Source of the DNA: Schistocerca nitens
Lineage: Eukaryota > Arthropoda > Insecta > Orthoptera > Acrididae
Direction: 5' to 3'
Length of the DNA: 64,000 nt
Assembly: GCF_023898315.1 (NCBI RefSeq)
Contig: NC_064616.1
Span: 290,001,205-290,065,204 of the forward strand
The notes below the pieces were generated by a model, which searched no databases, had not been told where the DNA came from, and was given only the letters and a program-made list of their open reading frames with translations. Below, piece after piece: positions 34,566-44,299 of this stretch (positions within the stretch are counted from its first letter, which is position 1; every line of letters begins with the position of its first letter). Both the position numbers and the translations under genes were made by a program.

Positions 34566-35280
34566 GGTGTTAAAGAACGATACCGCCAAACTTAGAGGGG
34601 TTGTAGAGGGTGTCTTGAGAGTAAATTGAGGATAGAAACCCCTGTCCAGAAATGTCGTCCAGTGACGCTACAGAGTGCCAACGCTATAGGCGCTGGCGCC
34701 TGCTGCTAGGCCACCCTCTCGGCAAAAAATAAGACTATCTGCTGACATACCGTAGGAAAAACTTCTCTCAAAGTTGTTTTTTATTTAGTGATCGCGACTG
34801 ATTGCACCATCGCCAGTGGAGAAATTAGAGCTAGCTGCTGCGTGGGCAGGCCTCGTCTTTTATGACTGCGATGTTCTGTTGCCTTGGCGGATGACGGTTT
34901 TTGGACACAGGTTTCCAACTGAAGTTCATTTTTCTCCTGTACACTGAAAAACACTGGAGATTTTAGAGAGTTCCCAGAGAAAAACCCTATCGAAACCATC
35001 ATTCACTGAGGCAACAGATGATCACAGTCATTGGAAATCAGGTCTGTTGACGCAGCAGCTATCTTCATCTCTTCCACTGGCGATCGTGGCAGTCATTCAC
35101 GTTAATTGAATAACAAAAAACATTGCAATACGTTCCGCCTACGGACTGTAAATATACAAAGTCACGTTTTTTGCTGAAGTGCTGGTCTAGCGGTAGGCAC
35201 AGGCGCCTATAACTTCGCCACGTCGTAGCCTCATTGTCCGAAACATGTACCTATTCTCAATTTATAGTAATTAATATAGG
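34566..35280. mobile_element. Non-coding element with diverged inverted arms
   Basis: The left arm (about 34640-34740, with ACGCTATAGGCGCTGGCGCC and CGGCAAAAAAT) aligns by eye with the reverse complement of about 35165-35260 (AGTTATAGGCGCCTGTGCC, CAGCAAAAAACG). The left end GGGGTGTTAAAGAACGATAC resembles mariner-type termini, but the right terminus is not recognisable. No transposase inside. Best described as an old MITE-like element. Confidence 0.5.
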
Positions 35281-35490
35281 CCAAAACAATGAACTGAAAT
35301 TTGTAGCAAGATCTCCTGCTCACTAGGCAGATGCACTAACCTATGGAGCTCCCTGGCAGTGTGGCTAACATGAATTCACGCTATTCTAATGTAGGAGAGC
35401 CTCTGCAATACTGATATAAGTTAAGACGGACGACATCAAGATGGGCTGAGCCATGAACTGAAATTGGTATTAGGGGCGGGGGGAGGGGGA

Positions 35491-35660
35491 GGCGCTCAGT
35501 CAGGAACCGCGGGACTGCTACGGTCGCAGGTTCTAATCCTGCCTCGGACATGGATGTGTGTGATGTCCTTAGGTTAGTTAGGTTTAAGTAGTTCTAAGTT
35601 CTAGGGGACTTATGACCACAGATGTTGAGTCCCATAGTGCTCAGAGCCATTTGAACCATT
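35491..35660 (+). mobile_element. SINE type i, 5'-truncated
   Basis: Starts at GGCGCTCAGTCAGGAACCGC, without the A box; the B box is altered to GGTTCTAATCC. Flanked by G-rich duplications GGAGGGGGAGG (about 35483-35493 and 35662-35672) whose purine content makes exact limits ambiguous. Confidence 0.8.
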
Positions 35661-35672
35661 TGGAGGGGGAGG

Positions 35673-36339
35673 GGGGGGGAGGAGGGAGAGGCATACTAAG
35701 GTAATCCGTGCAGCTGTGTTAGCTGCAGTTCAAGGGTGTCACAGAAGTTGGGGGTCTTCCTCGACAGTGGCCAGTACCTGAAGTGGTGGAGCTGTTCTTT
35801 TGGGATTCTTCTCAAACATTTGGGGTAAAGGTGGCGGTACCTTCTTTTTTTTTGTAGATTTTAGTTAATTTCAGGAATGCAAGGATAAAAAAGTGGTAAA
35901 CGTCGCTCAGTGTAGCCACGAAGTCGCTAGATCGACTCCACTCCACTGAGAAAAAGAAAAAGTGGTTATCACATGTGCCTAATGAGCAGGAGACCTGGGT
36001 TAGAATTTTGGCCTTGGTACAAATTTTAATTCATTACTTTGGACTGTATTCATTATCATAGATAAAGTTGGTACTTAATACATTTCTGGAAGATATAATT
36101 TATTTGATTATTATCAATTCGTTCCTCAATACACCCTTTACAGCCTTTCGAAGATTGTCGGTATCGTTTTGCAACACTCCGTATATACGGTATGTTCCGA
36201 AACTGTTCGTTCAAATTATTTCTGGAGGTAGAGGACATAAAAACAAACATATTTCGGTAAGGAACATATGATTCCTGAAAAAACTTGTGATTTAGGGCAT
36301 ATTGTGTGAGTGGTACTGACATAAGCTGTTACGTCGGTG
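35673..36339. other. Unassigned stretch with a small reversed repeat
   Basis: GAGCAGGAGACCTGGGTTAG (near 35983) followed by AAATTTTAATTCATTAC (36021) is the complement-like partner of sequence at 35288-35345, so a short tRNA-like repeat occurs here in opposite orientations. Nothing else was recognised. Confidence 0.35.
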
Positions 36340-36880
36340 TCACTGATTGGGAATGTGTACTGTCATTCGAAAATCCATAGTTCGCATGAAGGGGAATGGG
36401 GTACTCGTCCTCGGGTTTATCAACAGCGATTCAGGGTTAATGCATGGGCTGGCATTCTCGGTGGTAGATTGATTGGACCACACATTCTTCCATTCTACCT
36501 CAATAGATGGAGATATCATATCTTAATCGAACATGTACTACCAGGACTGCTGGAGGAAGTATCTCTGAATGTTAGGCAAAGGATGAACTTCCAGCCTGAT
36601 GGGGCATCAGCCTATTTCAGCAATGATGTGAGTTATAGCGTGAAATTGATGGATCGGCCGAGGTGGCTCTGTGGTCTGGTCACCCAGGTCACCTAAGGTC
36701 GCGTGTCTGGATTTCTTACTCTGTGGGCATTTGAAACAGGTGGTCTATGAAACCGTTGTGAAAACTGAAGATCTTGTTGCTAGATTTGCCACCGCTGCTG
36801 GTAACATTGCGGAAGTGCTAATAATCTTCTCACCGACACGATAGTCAATGGTCCCACGATGTATTGCGTGCGTACACGCA
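36340..36880 (+). pseudogene. mariner-type transposase fragment
   Basis: RFRVNAWAGILGGRLIGPHI (near 36430) and QPDGASAYFSNDV (near 36592) align with RFSVNVWAGIVGDVFIGPHV and MHDGAPAHFSRSV of the DD41D transposase at 17819-18901. The second catalytic aspartate is kept in a changed box (PDGAS). The third motif is lost to a frameshift near 36660, and the C-terminus continues in another frame (LKQVVYETVVKTEDLVARF near 36720). No terminal repeats seen. Confidence 0.75.
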
Positions 36881-37085
36881 TTCGAGCGGTTCCTGTGAAT
36901 GGCCACTACTGTAATTAGCAAGCTAAGCTTCCTTCTGTGTAAATCGTAACAAGCATTAGAAACTGCCGTCAGGGGCTAAATGTACCATAACTAAATGTAT
37001 TTGTTTTGCTATTCACTACCTCCAGTAATAATTTTAATGAATAGTTTCGGAATATTCTGTCTAAGTAATAAGTAGAGAGAGATGT

Positions 37086-37491
37086 GGGTTGTCCCAGGAG
37101 GAATGATCAATATTAAGGGATACAACAGGAATGATCATTCGTAGCAAAAATTCCGGTAAAAATCGGCTCTAAAATGCATACCTTAAGAGCTATGAGCACT
37201 TGTGTTTCCCAGTAGCGAGGATGAACAAGTGTCCATAGTTGTTAAGGTGTGCACTTTAGAGCCCATGTGTACTGGACATTTTTTCTTATTTTGGTCCACA
37301 CAATCACTTCTCAAAATATGGAAAACAAAGAGCTTGCAACAGAAGAGATTGTTTTACAGTACCTAAAATGAAGAACTGCTCATAACTCTTAAGGTGCGCT
37401 GTTTACAGCCCATGTTTACTACACTATTTCTCTCCGAATGAGCATTCCTGTTATGTACCTAAATAATGACCATCCCTCTTACGACACCCTG
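37086..37491. mobile_element. MITE-like inverted-repeat element
   Basis: The two halves pair imperfectly over more than 100 bases: AACAGGAATGATCATTCG near 37123 with the complement of CGAATGAGCATTCCTGTT near 37436, and CCTTAAGAGCTATGAGCA with TGCTCATAACTCTTAAGG. The right end ACACCCTG resembles mariner termini. No coding capacity. Confidence 0.65.
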
Positions 37492-38050
37492 TAATGTACT
37501 GCAAAATATTACAGACATTTAGAGTATTTATGTAATTTACCGACACTCGGGTCGCCATCAGTAAGTATTCTTGGCTACGATCTTGTGATCTTGTGGGATA
37601 TTCTTCTGTGATGAGTCCGGTTGTCTGTGGCTCTCCACAGTCACAAAGTGGGGATGCTTTCTTTCCCCACTCGTGTGAAGATGTGCAACTGCCATGAAGG
37701 TTCTAATTGTGACTATCACAGACAATGTTTTGCGTAGCAGGTCAAAACCCGTTAGTTTTTGAAAGATAAACGTCAAATTATTATTATTTTGGTCCAGTCC
37801 AGTCTTGAGTCTATTCGTTGATGAAGTTGACCCCGTCTCCCACTGAGAGTCTTGCTGTTTTTATTGGTGATCGTCTAGAGCGGAGTTGCTTGTGGTTGGC
37901 ATCACCAATATCTTGATGCATTGGTAGATTTCTCTTATTCTTTAACTTCTTGAAGTCGTTCGTGAGAGCATTTATGAGTCGTAGCTAAGGGAGCAGAATG
38001 TGACTTAGTACTAGGAGCCGTTGCAGAGGGGTTGATATGATTATACAAGC
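37492..38050. other. Unassigned stretch
   Basis: Nothing recognised. Confidence 0.4.
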
Positions 38051-38063
38051 AATCATGCTCATA

Positions 38064-38513
38064 AATGTAAATGTCGCATGACTAGGGCCTCCCGTCGAGT
38101 AAACCGTTCGCCAGGTGCAAGTTTTTCGATTTGGCGCCACTTCGCCGCGCGGGATTAGCCGAGCGGTCTGGGGCGCTGCAGTCGTGGACTGTGCGGCTGG
38201 TTCCGGCGGAGGTTCGAGTCCTCCCTCCGGCATGGGTGTATGTTTTTGTCCTTAGGATAATTTAGGTTAAGTAGCGTGTAAGCTTAGGGACTGATGACCT
38301 TAGCAGTTAAGTCCCATAAGATTTCACACACATTTGAACATTTTTTGACGCCACTTCGGCGACTTACGCCTCGATGGGGATGAAATGATGATGATTAGGA
38401 CAACACAACACCTAGTCCCTGAGCGGAGAAAATCTCCGACCCAACCGGGAATCGAACCCAGGCCCTTAGGATTGACATTGTGTCGCGCTGACCACTGAAC
38501 TACCGGGGGCGGA
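38064..38513 (-). mobile_element. SINE type iv, reversed, interrupted by a SINE type iii
   Basis: The minus-strand head GCCCCCGGTAGTTCAGTGGT with B box GGTTCGATTCCC, linker TCGGAGATTTTCTCCGCTCA and tail around GGCCCTAGTCATGCGACATT. An imperfect duplication CAATCATGCTCAT / CAATCATTCTCAT lies at 38051-38063 and 38514-38526. A second SINE sits inside its tail. Confidence 0.88.
38144..38348 (+). mobile_element. SINE type iii nested in SINE type iv
   Basis: Head GCGGGATTAGCCGAGCGGTC with B box GGTTCGAGTCCTC. The body is related to type i (GTCCTTAGGATAATTTAGG, GACTGATGACC) but clearly diverged. A 10-base duplication CGCCACTTCG at 38134-38143 and 38349-38358 is derived from the host SINE tail. Confidence 0.88.
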
Positions 38514-38731
38514 CAATCATTCTCATGATGTTATTTAACTATATGTATATTTTGTGCACGTTGGCTGTTTAACCAGACTGGGTCACAATATTTGACGGCT
38601 GGTAAGGCAGGATGGATGTCGATTCTCTTCACGTCGACTTCAAGGAACGGTAAACAACGACATAATCACCAAATAGTCTATGAAAACATTTCATATTGTT
38701 TCCTAACTCATTTACATCATCTGATGAAAAG

Positions 38732-38968
38732 TCCGCCCCCGGTAGCTGAGTGGTCAGTGCGACAGAATGTCAGTCCTAAGGGTCCGGGTTCGGTTCCCGG
38801 CTGGGTCGGAGTTTTTCTCCGCTCAGGGACTGGGTGTTGTATTGTCCTAATAATCATCATTGCATCCCCATCGACGCGCAATTCGCCGAAGTGGCGTCAA
38901 ATCGAAAGACTTGCACCCGGCGACTGGCCTACACGACGGGAGGCCCTACTCACACGACATTTACATTT
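38732..38968 (+). mobile_element. SINE type iv, full length
   Basis: Head CGCCCCCGGTAGCTGAGTGG, B box GGTTCGGTTCCCGG, linker TTTTTCTCCGCTCAGGGACT, tail to ACACGACATTTACATTT. Perfect 13-base duplication ATCTGATGAAAAG at 38719-38731 and 38969-38981. Confidence 0.94.
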
Positions 38969-38984
38969 ATCTGATGAAAAGCAT

Positions 38985-40510
38985 GCGCAGACCTGATATG
39001 GGCTTTAATATGGGGTGTCTCCACCTTTCGTCTTTACAACGGATTGAACTTAGGGGAACACACTTTCCATGAAGTGTGAATGTCTGTGGAGGAATGGAAG
39101 CCCATTCTATCTCAAGAGCCGAATTAAGAGAAGGCAGTGACGTTGGATGCCGGGATCTGAAGCGGAGTCGACGTTTTAACTCATTCCAAAGCTGTTACAT
39201 TAGGTTCAGATCCAGACACTGGCCAGCACAGTCCATTTCAGGAATGTTAATGTCCGCAACCCATTTCTTCACAGATGCTGCTTCATCATAGGATGCATTG
39301 TCGTGCTGATACGAACACTCATCGTCTCCGAACTGTTTCTCTACTGAACGCAGTACGTAATGCTGGAAAATGTGGCCGTATGTTTCCACAGTTAGCATTT
39401 TCTTGCGTGTATGCAATAAGGGGAGTACAATCTAACCACGAAAAACACTTCCGTTCCGTAAAACCACCTTCCCCGTCCTTCACTGCTGGCACTACACGTG
39501 ATGGCAGGTAATGTTCTCCAGACTTGCGCCTAAAACAAACTTTCCATCGGATCGCCACGTCATACAGCGTCATTCCTCGCTCCGAATCACTCGTTTCCAG
39601 TCATTCATTGTCCAGTTGGGTCGCTCTTTACAGCACATCATGGATTTGTTACTGAGGTAACATCCAATGAGTAGTCCACGTTCGAAGTCACAGAGCTCTC
39701 CTAATCGACGTACGAGGGCTATTCCGAAAGTAAGGTCCGATCGGTCACGAAATGGAAACGACTATGAAAATCCGATAAAGCTTTGCACAGATGTGTTGGG
39801 TAGTGTCTCTAGTATAACCCCAGTTAGCATCACGTCGCTCTTCTCATTTCTGAGCTCGCAGTGAGTGCGTAAAGATGTCTAGAAAATAGTGTCTGCCGCC
39901 AAGTACGGGGGCCTGGTGAGAAATGTCCCCTGAAGCTATGCAGCTAACATTACATAACTGTCGTGCTGTTTCGTCTTCAAGACAATTCTCAGCCGCATTC
40001 TGCAGGGGCAATGAAGATGCTCCTGCATCGTTTTCAAATGGAAATGTGAGATTACCCACAATACAGCCCGTAATTGTCTCCCTCTGAGTTTCAGCTCAGG
40101 TCACATGAACCGCTGGTTATGAAGACAACATTTCGGCACAAGACAACGAGCCGTAGGCCAGCGTAGAGAATTGGCGGAGAGCACTGGCGGCTGCCTTCTA
40201 TAGCGAGGGTATGGGAAAGTTGGTACAACGCTACGATACACGTCTAAGTCGGGTCGGCGACTATGGAGATAAGTAGCTGCAAGGTGTATCTAACTGTTGC
40301 AAATACAAGATTTTTGATTTTTACCGTGGTTTCCATTTCGCGACCTATCGGACCTTACTTTCGGAATAGCCCTCGTATGTTCCTGTCTGAGCTTCTCTGC
40401 TGAGAACACAATATTCTTCGCTTCCATTCATACTGGCGGGTACACCTCTCGTGACATCTAGTGGTCAGTTTCATATTACTCTGAGGTTTCCAAATACTTT
40501 CGGTCATATA
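38985..40510 (-). mobile_element. Tc1-like element G copy 1, split by a mariner MITE
   Basis: The minus-strand frame 39416-39195 reads YQHDNASYDEAASVKKWVAD, IPEMDCAGQCLDLNLM and then a stop. This is the Tc1 catalytic C-terminus, with the second aspartate in HDN. The codon expected to give the third acidic residue before QLWNELKRRLR is TAA. Sequence near 40400-40470 matches the 5' part of copy 2 near 63060-63130 (CTGGCGGGT, TCTAGTGGTCA). The MITE at 39713-40375 interrupts it. Exact ends unclear. Confidence 0.75.
39713..40375. mobile_element. Non-autonomous mariner (663 bases)
   Basis: Bounded by near-perfect inverted ends GAGGGCTATTCCGAAAGTAA (from the CG at 39713) and TTACTTTCGGAATAGCCCTC (to 40375), with TA duplications at 39711-39712 and 40376-40377. 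The inner sequence is too short and too broken for a transposase. It depends on an autonomous relative elsewhere. Confidence 0.92.
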
Positions 40511-40619
40511 CTCTGTATAGATCAAGAACAGCAGGAGCGTACCATACTGTGACTTTTGTGGAAGGAAATCGCGATTACGAATGCATAGATGAGAGGATAT
40601 TTCATAAGTGCGCAATTTG

Positions 40620-40890
40620 ATTAGTTCCCTCTGGTTCGGAACGGTGTCAAAGACCTACTGAAATAGAAGAGTACGGAATCACCTTAAGAGTCCCTGTCAC
40701 CTCATTGCTTCTTGCGAATAGATCCAGTTGTCTTTCAGATTAACAATTTTTTTTCGATCCGGGCTTATTATGTGTCAGTGAACCGTTTTTCTCGAGGTAC
40801 CTCATAATGTTTGAATGTAACGTATGTTCCAAAATCCTGCTATGTAAATTATTTGGATTACTACTTTGCTGTTCTGCTATTTTCGCTGTG
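40620..40890 (-). pseudogene. Decayed LINE-A-like RT fragment
   Basis: GGAACGGTGTCAAAGACC (40638) corresponds to GGAACTGTATCGAACGCC in LINE-A copy 2, and GAATGTAACGTATGTTCCAA (40814) to GAACATAATACGTGTTCCAA, in the same order and spacing. All frames are broken. Confidence 0.6.
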
Positions 40891-40989
40891 TGGTAGCCAG
40901 TTTCACTGTGACCGGCTACACTATCCCATGTTGAAAACGCAGGATTGGCAGTTGCTATGAGCAGGATTCAGTTTCTTCCGGCCATTCCG

Positions 40990-41190
40990 CCGGCCGAGGT
41001 GACCGAGCGGTTCTAGGCGCTACAGTCTGGAACCGCGCGACCGCTACGGTCGCAGGTTCGAATCCTGCCTCGGGCATGGATGTGTGTGTTGTCCTTAGGT
41101 TATCTAGGTTTAAGTAGTTCTAAGTTCTAGGGGACTGATGACCTCAGATGTTAGGTCCCATAGTGCTCAGAGCCATTTGAACCATTTGAA
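40990..41190 (+). mobile_element. SINE type i, full length
   Basis: Perfect 12-base duplication CCGGCCATTCCG at 40978-40989 and 41191-41202; A and B boxes intact. Confidence 0.95.
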
Positions 41191-41202
41191 CCGGCCATTC
41201 CG

Positions 41203-41876
41203 ATTTAGATTTAATGTAATTTCCCCAGACCACATAAAGTGCATGCCGGGATACTCCCTACATGGTTCACAGCCGAATTTCTTTTTCGTTCTTTGTCATT
41301 CCGCACTAGAGCTCCCTCTTTAATTTACTTTCTGTCGTCGGGACGTAGCTCTAACGTTCCTTTCTCTGTTACCATTGTCTCGCAGAGGTGGAGTGACAAA
41401 GCAAATGAGCATTCGCCAAAAACTGTGTGGGAAAGCGTTAACAACCAAATTCCCGCTGATTCAATGTATCACACAATCAATAGTGAAACCGGTGCTGTGA
41501 GTCGGCTCGTATCTAGCTCAATTCCCTATCTGGCAAGCTAGTGCTCAGCGCACCACTTGTTACCAACAGATCACGTCGTTCGCACCCTTGAATAATAGCG
41601 ATTTTTTTTCTGCGTGTATTTTTGAATCTTCTAGCTGATTAATGTTTAAGATTTCCGGCAGGGAACAACACAGTTGTCCGCTTGGAAAAATTATAGTTTC
41701 GTCATCCTCCTCCTACAAGCTTGATTCATAGGACATTGGCAGTTTTGTTCTCAGTTGATAATTCTAATAACATCCTGCAGCTGGCTGGATGCCTTTGTTC
41801 TGATATAAGTGCATGCATAAATGACTTACAGGTACAGATCACAATCGCTGCTTTGCATAACCATTATAGTGTAATA
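41203..41876. other. Unassigned stretch
   Basis: Nothing recognised. Confidence 0.4.
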
Positions 41877-43207
41877 CACCGAGGCCACAAAAGTCATGGG
41901 ATACCTCCTAATATCGTGCCGGACTTCCTTTCTCCCGGCGTAGTGCAGCAACAAGTCACCGGAACTCCCCTGCAGAAATACTAAGTCGTATGTCTCTATG
42001 TATGTATGTATTTTGTGTTCTGCGTTACGGCAGGTCTTGTCATGGGGGAAGCCTCGTCAGAGAGGTCCAAAGCATGAGCCTCTAGGGAAGTGATTCCAGT
42101 GGTGGTTTCCCGTTGCCTTCCACTGATGATGATGAAATGTTAATGATGACAACACAACACCCAGTCCCTGAGCGGAGAAAATCTCCGACCCAGCTGGGAA
42201 TTGAACCCGGGCCCCTTGGCGTGGATGTCTCTATAGCCGTCCATAATTGAGAAAGTGTTTCCGGTGTAGGATTTTCTGCACGATCTGACCTCTCGATTCA
42301 CGTCGGGGGTTCTGGGTGGCAAGTGACATGGCGCATTGTCATCCATAAAAGTTCCATCGTTGTTTGGGAACGTGAAGTCCATGAATGGCAGCAAATCATC
42401 TCCAAGCAGCCTTACATAACCATTTCCATTCAATGATCGGTTCAGTTGGACGAGAGGACCCAGTCCATTCCATGTAAACACAGCCCACACATTATGCAAC
42501 CACCACTAACTTGCACTGTGTTTTGTTGACAACTTGCGTCCTTAGCTTCTTGGGCTCTGCACCACACTCGAACCCTTTTATCAGCTCTTACCAACTGAAA
42601 TCGACACTCATCTGACCAGATCACGGATTTACAATTATGGTCCAACCGATATTGTCACGAGCCCAGAAGAGAGGCTACAGGCGATGTCGCTCTGTTCGCA
42701 GACTCTAGCGTCCGTCGTTTGGTACCATAATCCGTTAATGCCAAATTTGGCCATACTGTCCTATCGGATACGTCAGTCGTAGTCCCAGATTGATTTATGC
42801 GGTTATTTCGCGCAGTGTTGCTTGTCTGTTAGCACTGACAACTCTACGCAAACGCCGCTGCTCTCGGTCGTTAAGTGAAGGCTGTCGAACACTGAATTAT
42901 CCGTTGTGAGAGGTAATGCCCGAAATTTGGTATTCTCGACACACTCTTGACACTGTGGATCTCGGAATACTGAATTCACTAACGATGTCCGAAACGGAAT
43001 GAGTATAACTTCAACTACCATTCCACGGTCCAAGTCTGTTAATTGCCGTCGTACGGCCATAATCATGTCGGAAACATTTTCACACCAATCACATGAGTAC
43101 AAAAGATACCTCCGCTATTGCAGTTGCCTTTTATACCTTGTGTACGGAATACTATCATCATATGTATATGTACATATCACAATCGCATGGCATCTGTCAC
43201 CTCGGTG
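41877..43207 (-). mobile_element. Tc1-like element, family D copy 2, with nested SINE
   Basis: Ends CACCGAGGCCACAAAAGTCA and the matching CACCTCGGTG, with TA at 41875-41876 and 43208-43209. Removing the nested SINE (42000-42224 and one duplication) leaves about 1.1 kb. The minus-strand remnants 42645-42442 (DECRFQLVRADKRVRVW, first aspartate) and 42499-42140 (NGYVRLLGDDLLPFMD, DDNAPCH second aspartate) are Tc1 catalytic pieces in different frames. The stretch carrying the third acidic motif is mostly deleted. Confidence 0.9.
42000..42224 (-). mobile_element. SINE type v (type iv core with a different tail)
   Basis: On the minus strand it starts at the B-box half (GGGTTCAATTCCCAGCTGGG), shares the TCGGAGATTTTCTCCGCTCA and GACTGGGTGTTGTGTTGTC linker with type iv, then switches to an unrelated tail (AACGGGAAACCACCACTGGA near 42105) ending in CATACATACAT-type repeats. 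Perfect 10-base duplication ATGTCTCTAT at 41990-41999 and 42225-42234. Confidence 0.88.
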
Positions 43208-43219
43208 TATTTATCCGAG

Positions 43220-43386
43220 CGGCTGGGTCGGAGATTTTCTCCACTCAAGGACTGGGTGTTGTGTTGTCCTAATCATCATCGTGTCATCCCCATCGACGAG
43301 CAGGTCGCCGAAGTGGCGTCAAATCGAAAGACCTGCACCAGGCGAACGGTCTACCCGACGGGAGGCCCTAGCCACACGACATTTTT
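43220..43386 (+). mobile_element. SINE type iv, 5'-truncated
   Basis: Begins after the B box (GGCTGGGTCGGAGATTTTCT) and continues to the end of the tail. Perfect 10-base duplication TTTATCCGAG at 43210-43219 and 43387-43396, immediately beside the TA that ends the family D copy 2. Confidence 0.92.
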
Positions 43387-43396
43387 TTTATCCGAG

Positions 43397-43910
43397 TGGA
43401 TACCATTCGACAACTAGCGTAATTTCTATTTGCAATCATCATTCGAATTTGACACTTTGGAGGAGGTAGTATCTAAGAGACGAGAAATCAGAAAATTTCC
43501 GAAGTCTTTCACCAACACGGTTTATCATTTCTCATAACTGTTATCTATTTTTGACAGAGTTCTGTAACCCGCCACTGTAGCTGCAAAATTGGAATACATG
43601 CCTCAAGAAGGATCGCATGACAGTCGACCTGTTGGATGCATTCCAAAATAGCCACGTCTTTGGTTTACAAGATGTTTGTTGGACCTTTACGAGCATCGCG
43701 TAACGCGTGCGTGGGTGAGAGAAGGCAAGCACCGTCGACTTAAAGAGGCAGCCACACAACGCCAGTTATGGAGCAAATGATTAGTTTACTATTTTACAAT
43801 TCTGTCTCTAGGTATATAGTGTTGCCAGGATAAATAAACACATAAAACAGTATCTCAATATATAGGGATTTACCTAGATGAAAAATTGAATCTTCGAACA
43901 GGGCATCCAG
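43397..43910. other. Unassigned stretch
   Basis: Nothing recognised. Confidence 0.4.
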
Positions 43911-44142
43911 TTGTTGTGTTCTTGTTGTTATTGTTGTGGTCTTCAGTCCTGAGACTGGTCTGATGCAGCTCTTCATGCTACTCTATCCTGTGCAAGCTGC
44001 TTCATCTCCCAGTACTGCAGCCTACATCCTTCTGAATTTGCTTAGTGTATTCATCTCCTGGTCTCCTTCTACGATTTTTACCCTCCACGCTGCCCTCCAA
44101 TACTAAATTGTGATCCATTGATGCCTCAGAACATGTCCTACC

Positions 44143-44284
44143 TCGCAGGTTCGAATCCTGCCTCGGGCATGGATGTGTGTGTTGTCCTTAGGTTAGTTAG
44201 GTTTAAGTAGTTCTAAGTTCTAGGGGACTTATGACCATAGCAGTTGAGTCCCATAGTGCTCAGAGCCATTTGAACCATTTGAAT
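44143..44284 (+). mobile_element. SINE type i, 5'-truncated
   Basis: Begins at the B box (TCGCAGGTTCGAATCCTGCC) with no A box. A 10-base duplication ATGTCCTACC lies at 44133-44142 and 44285-44294, so it inserted already truncated into the LINE. Confidence 0.93.
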
Positions 44285-44299
44285 ATGTCCTACCAACCG

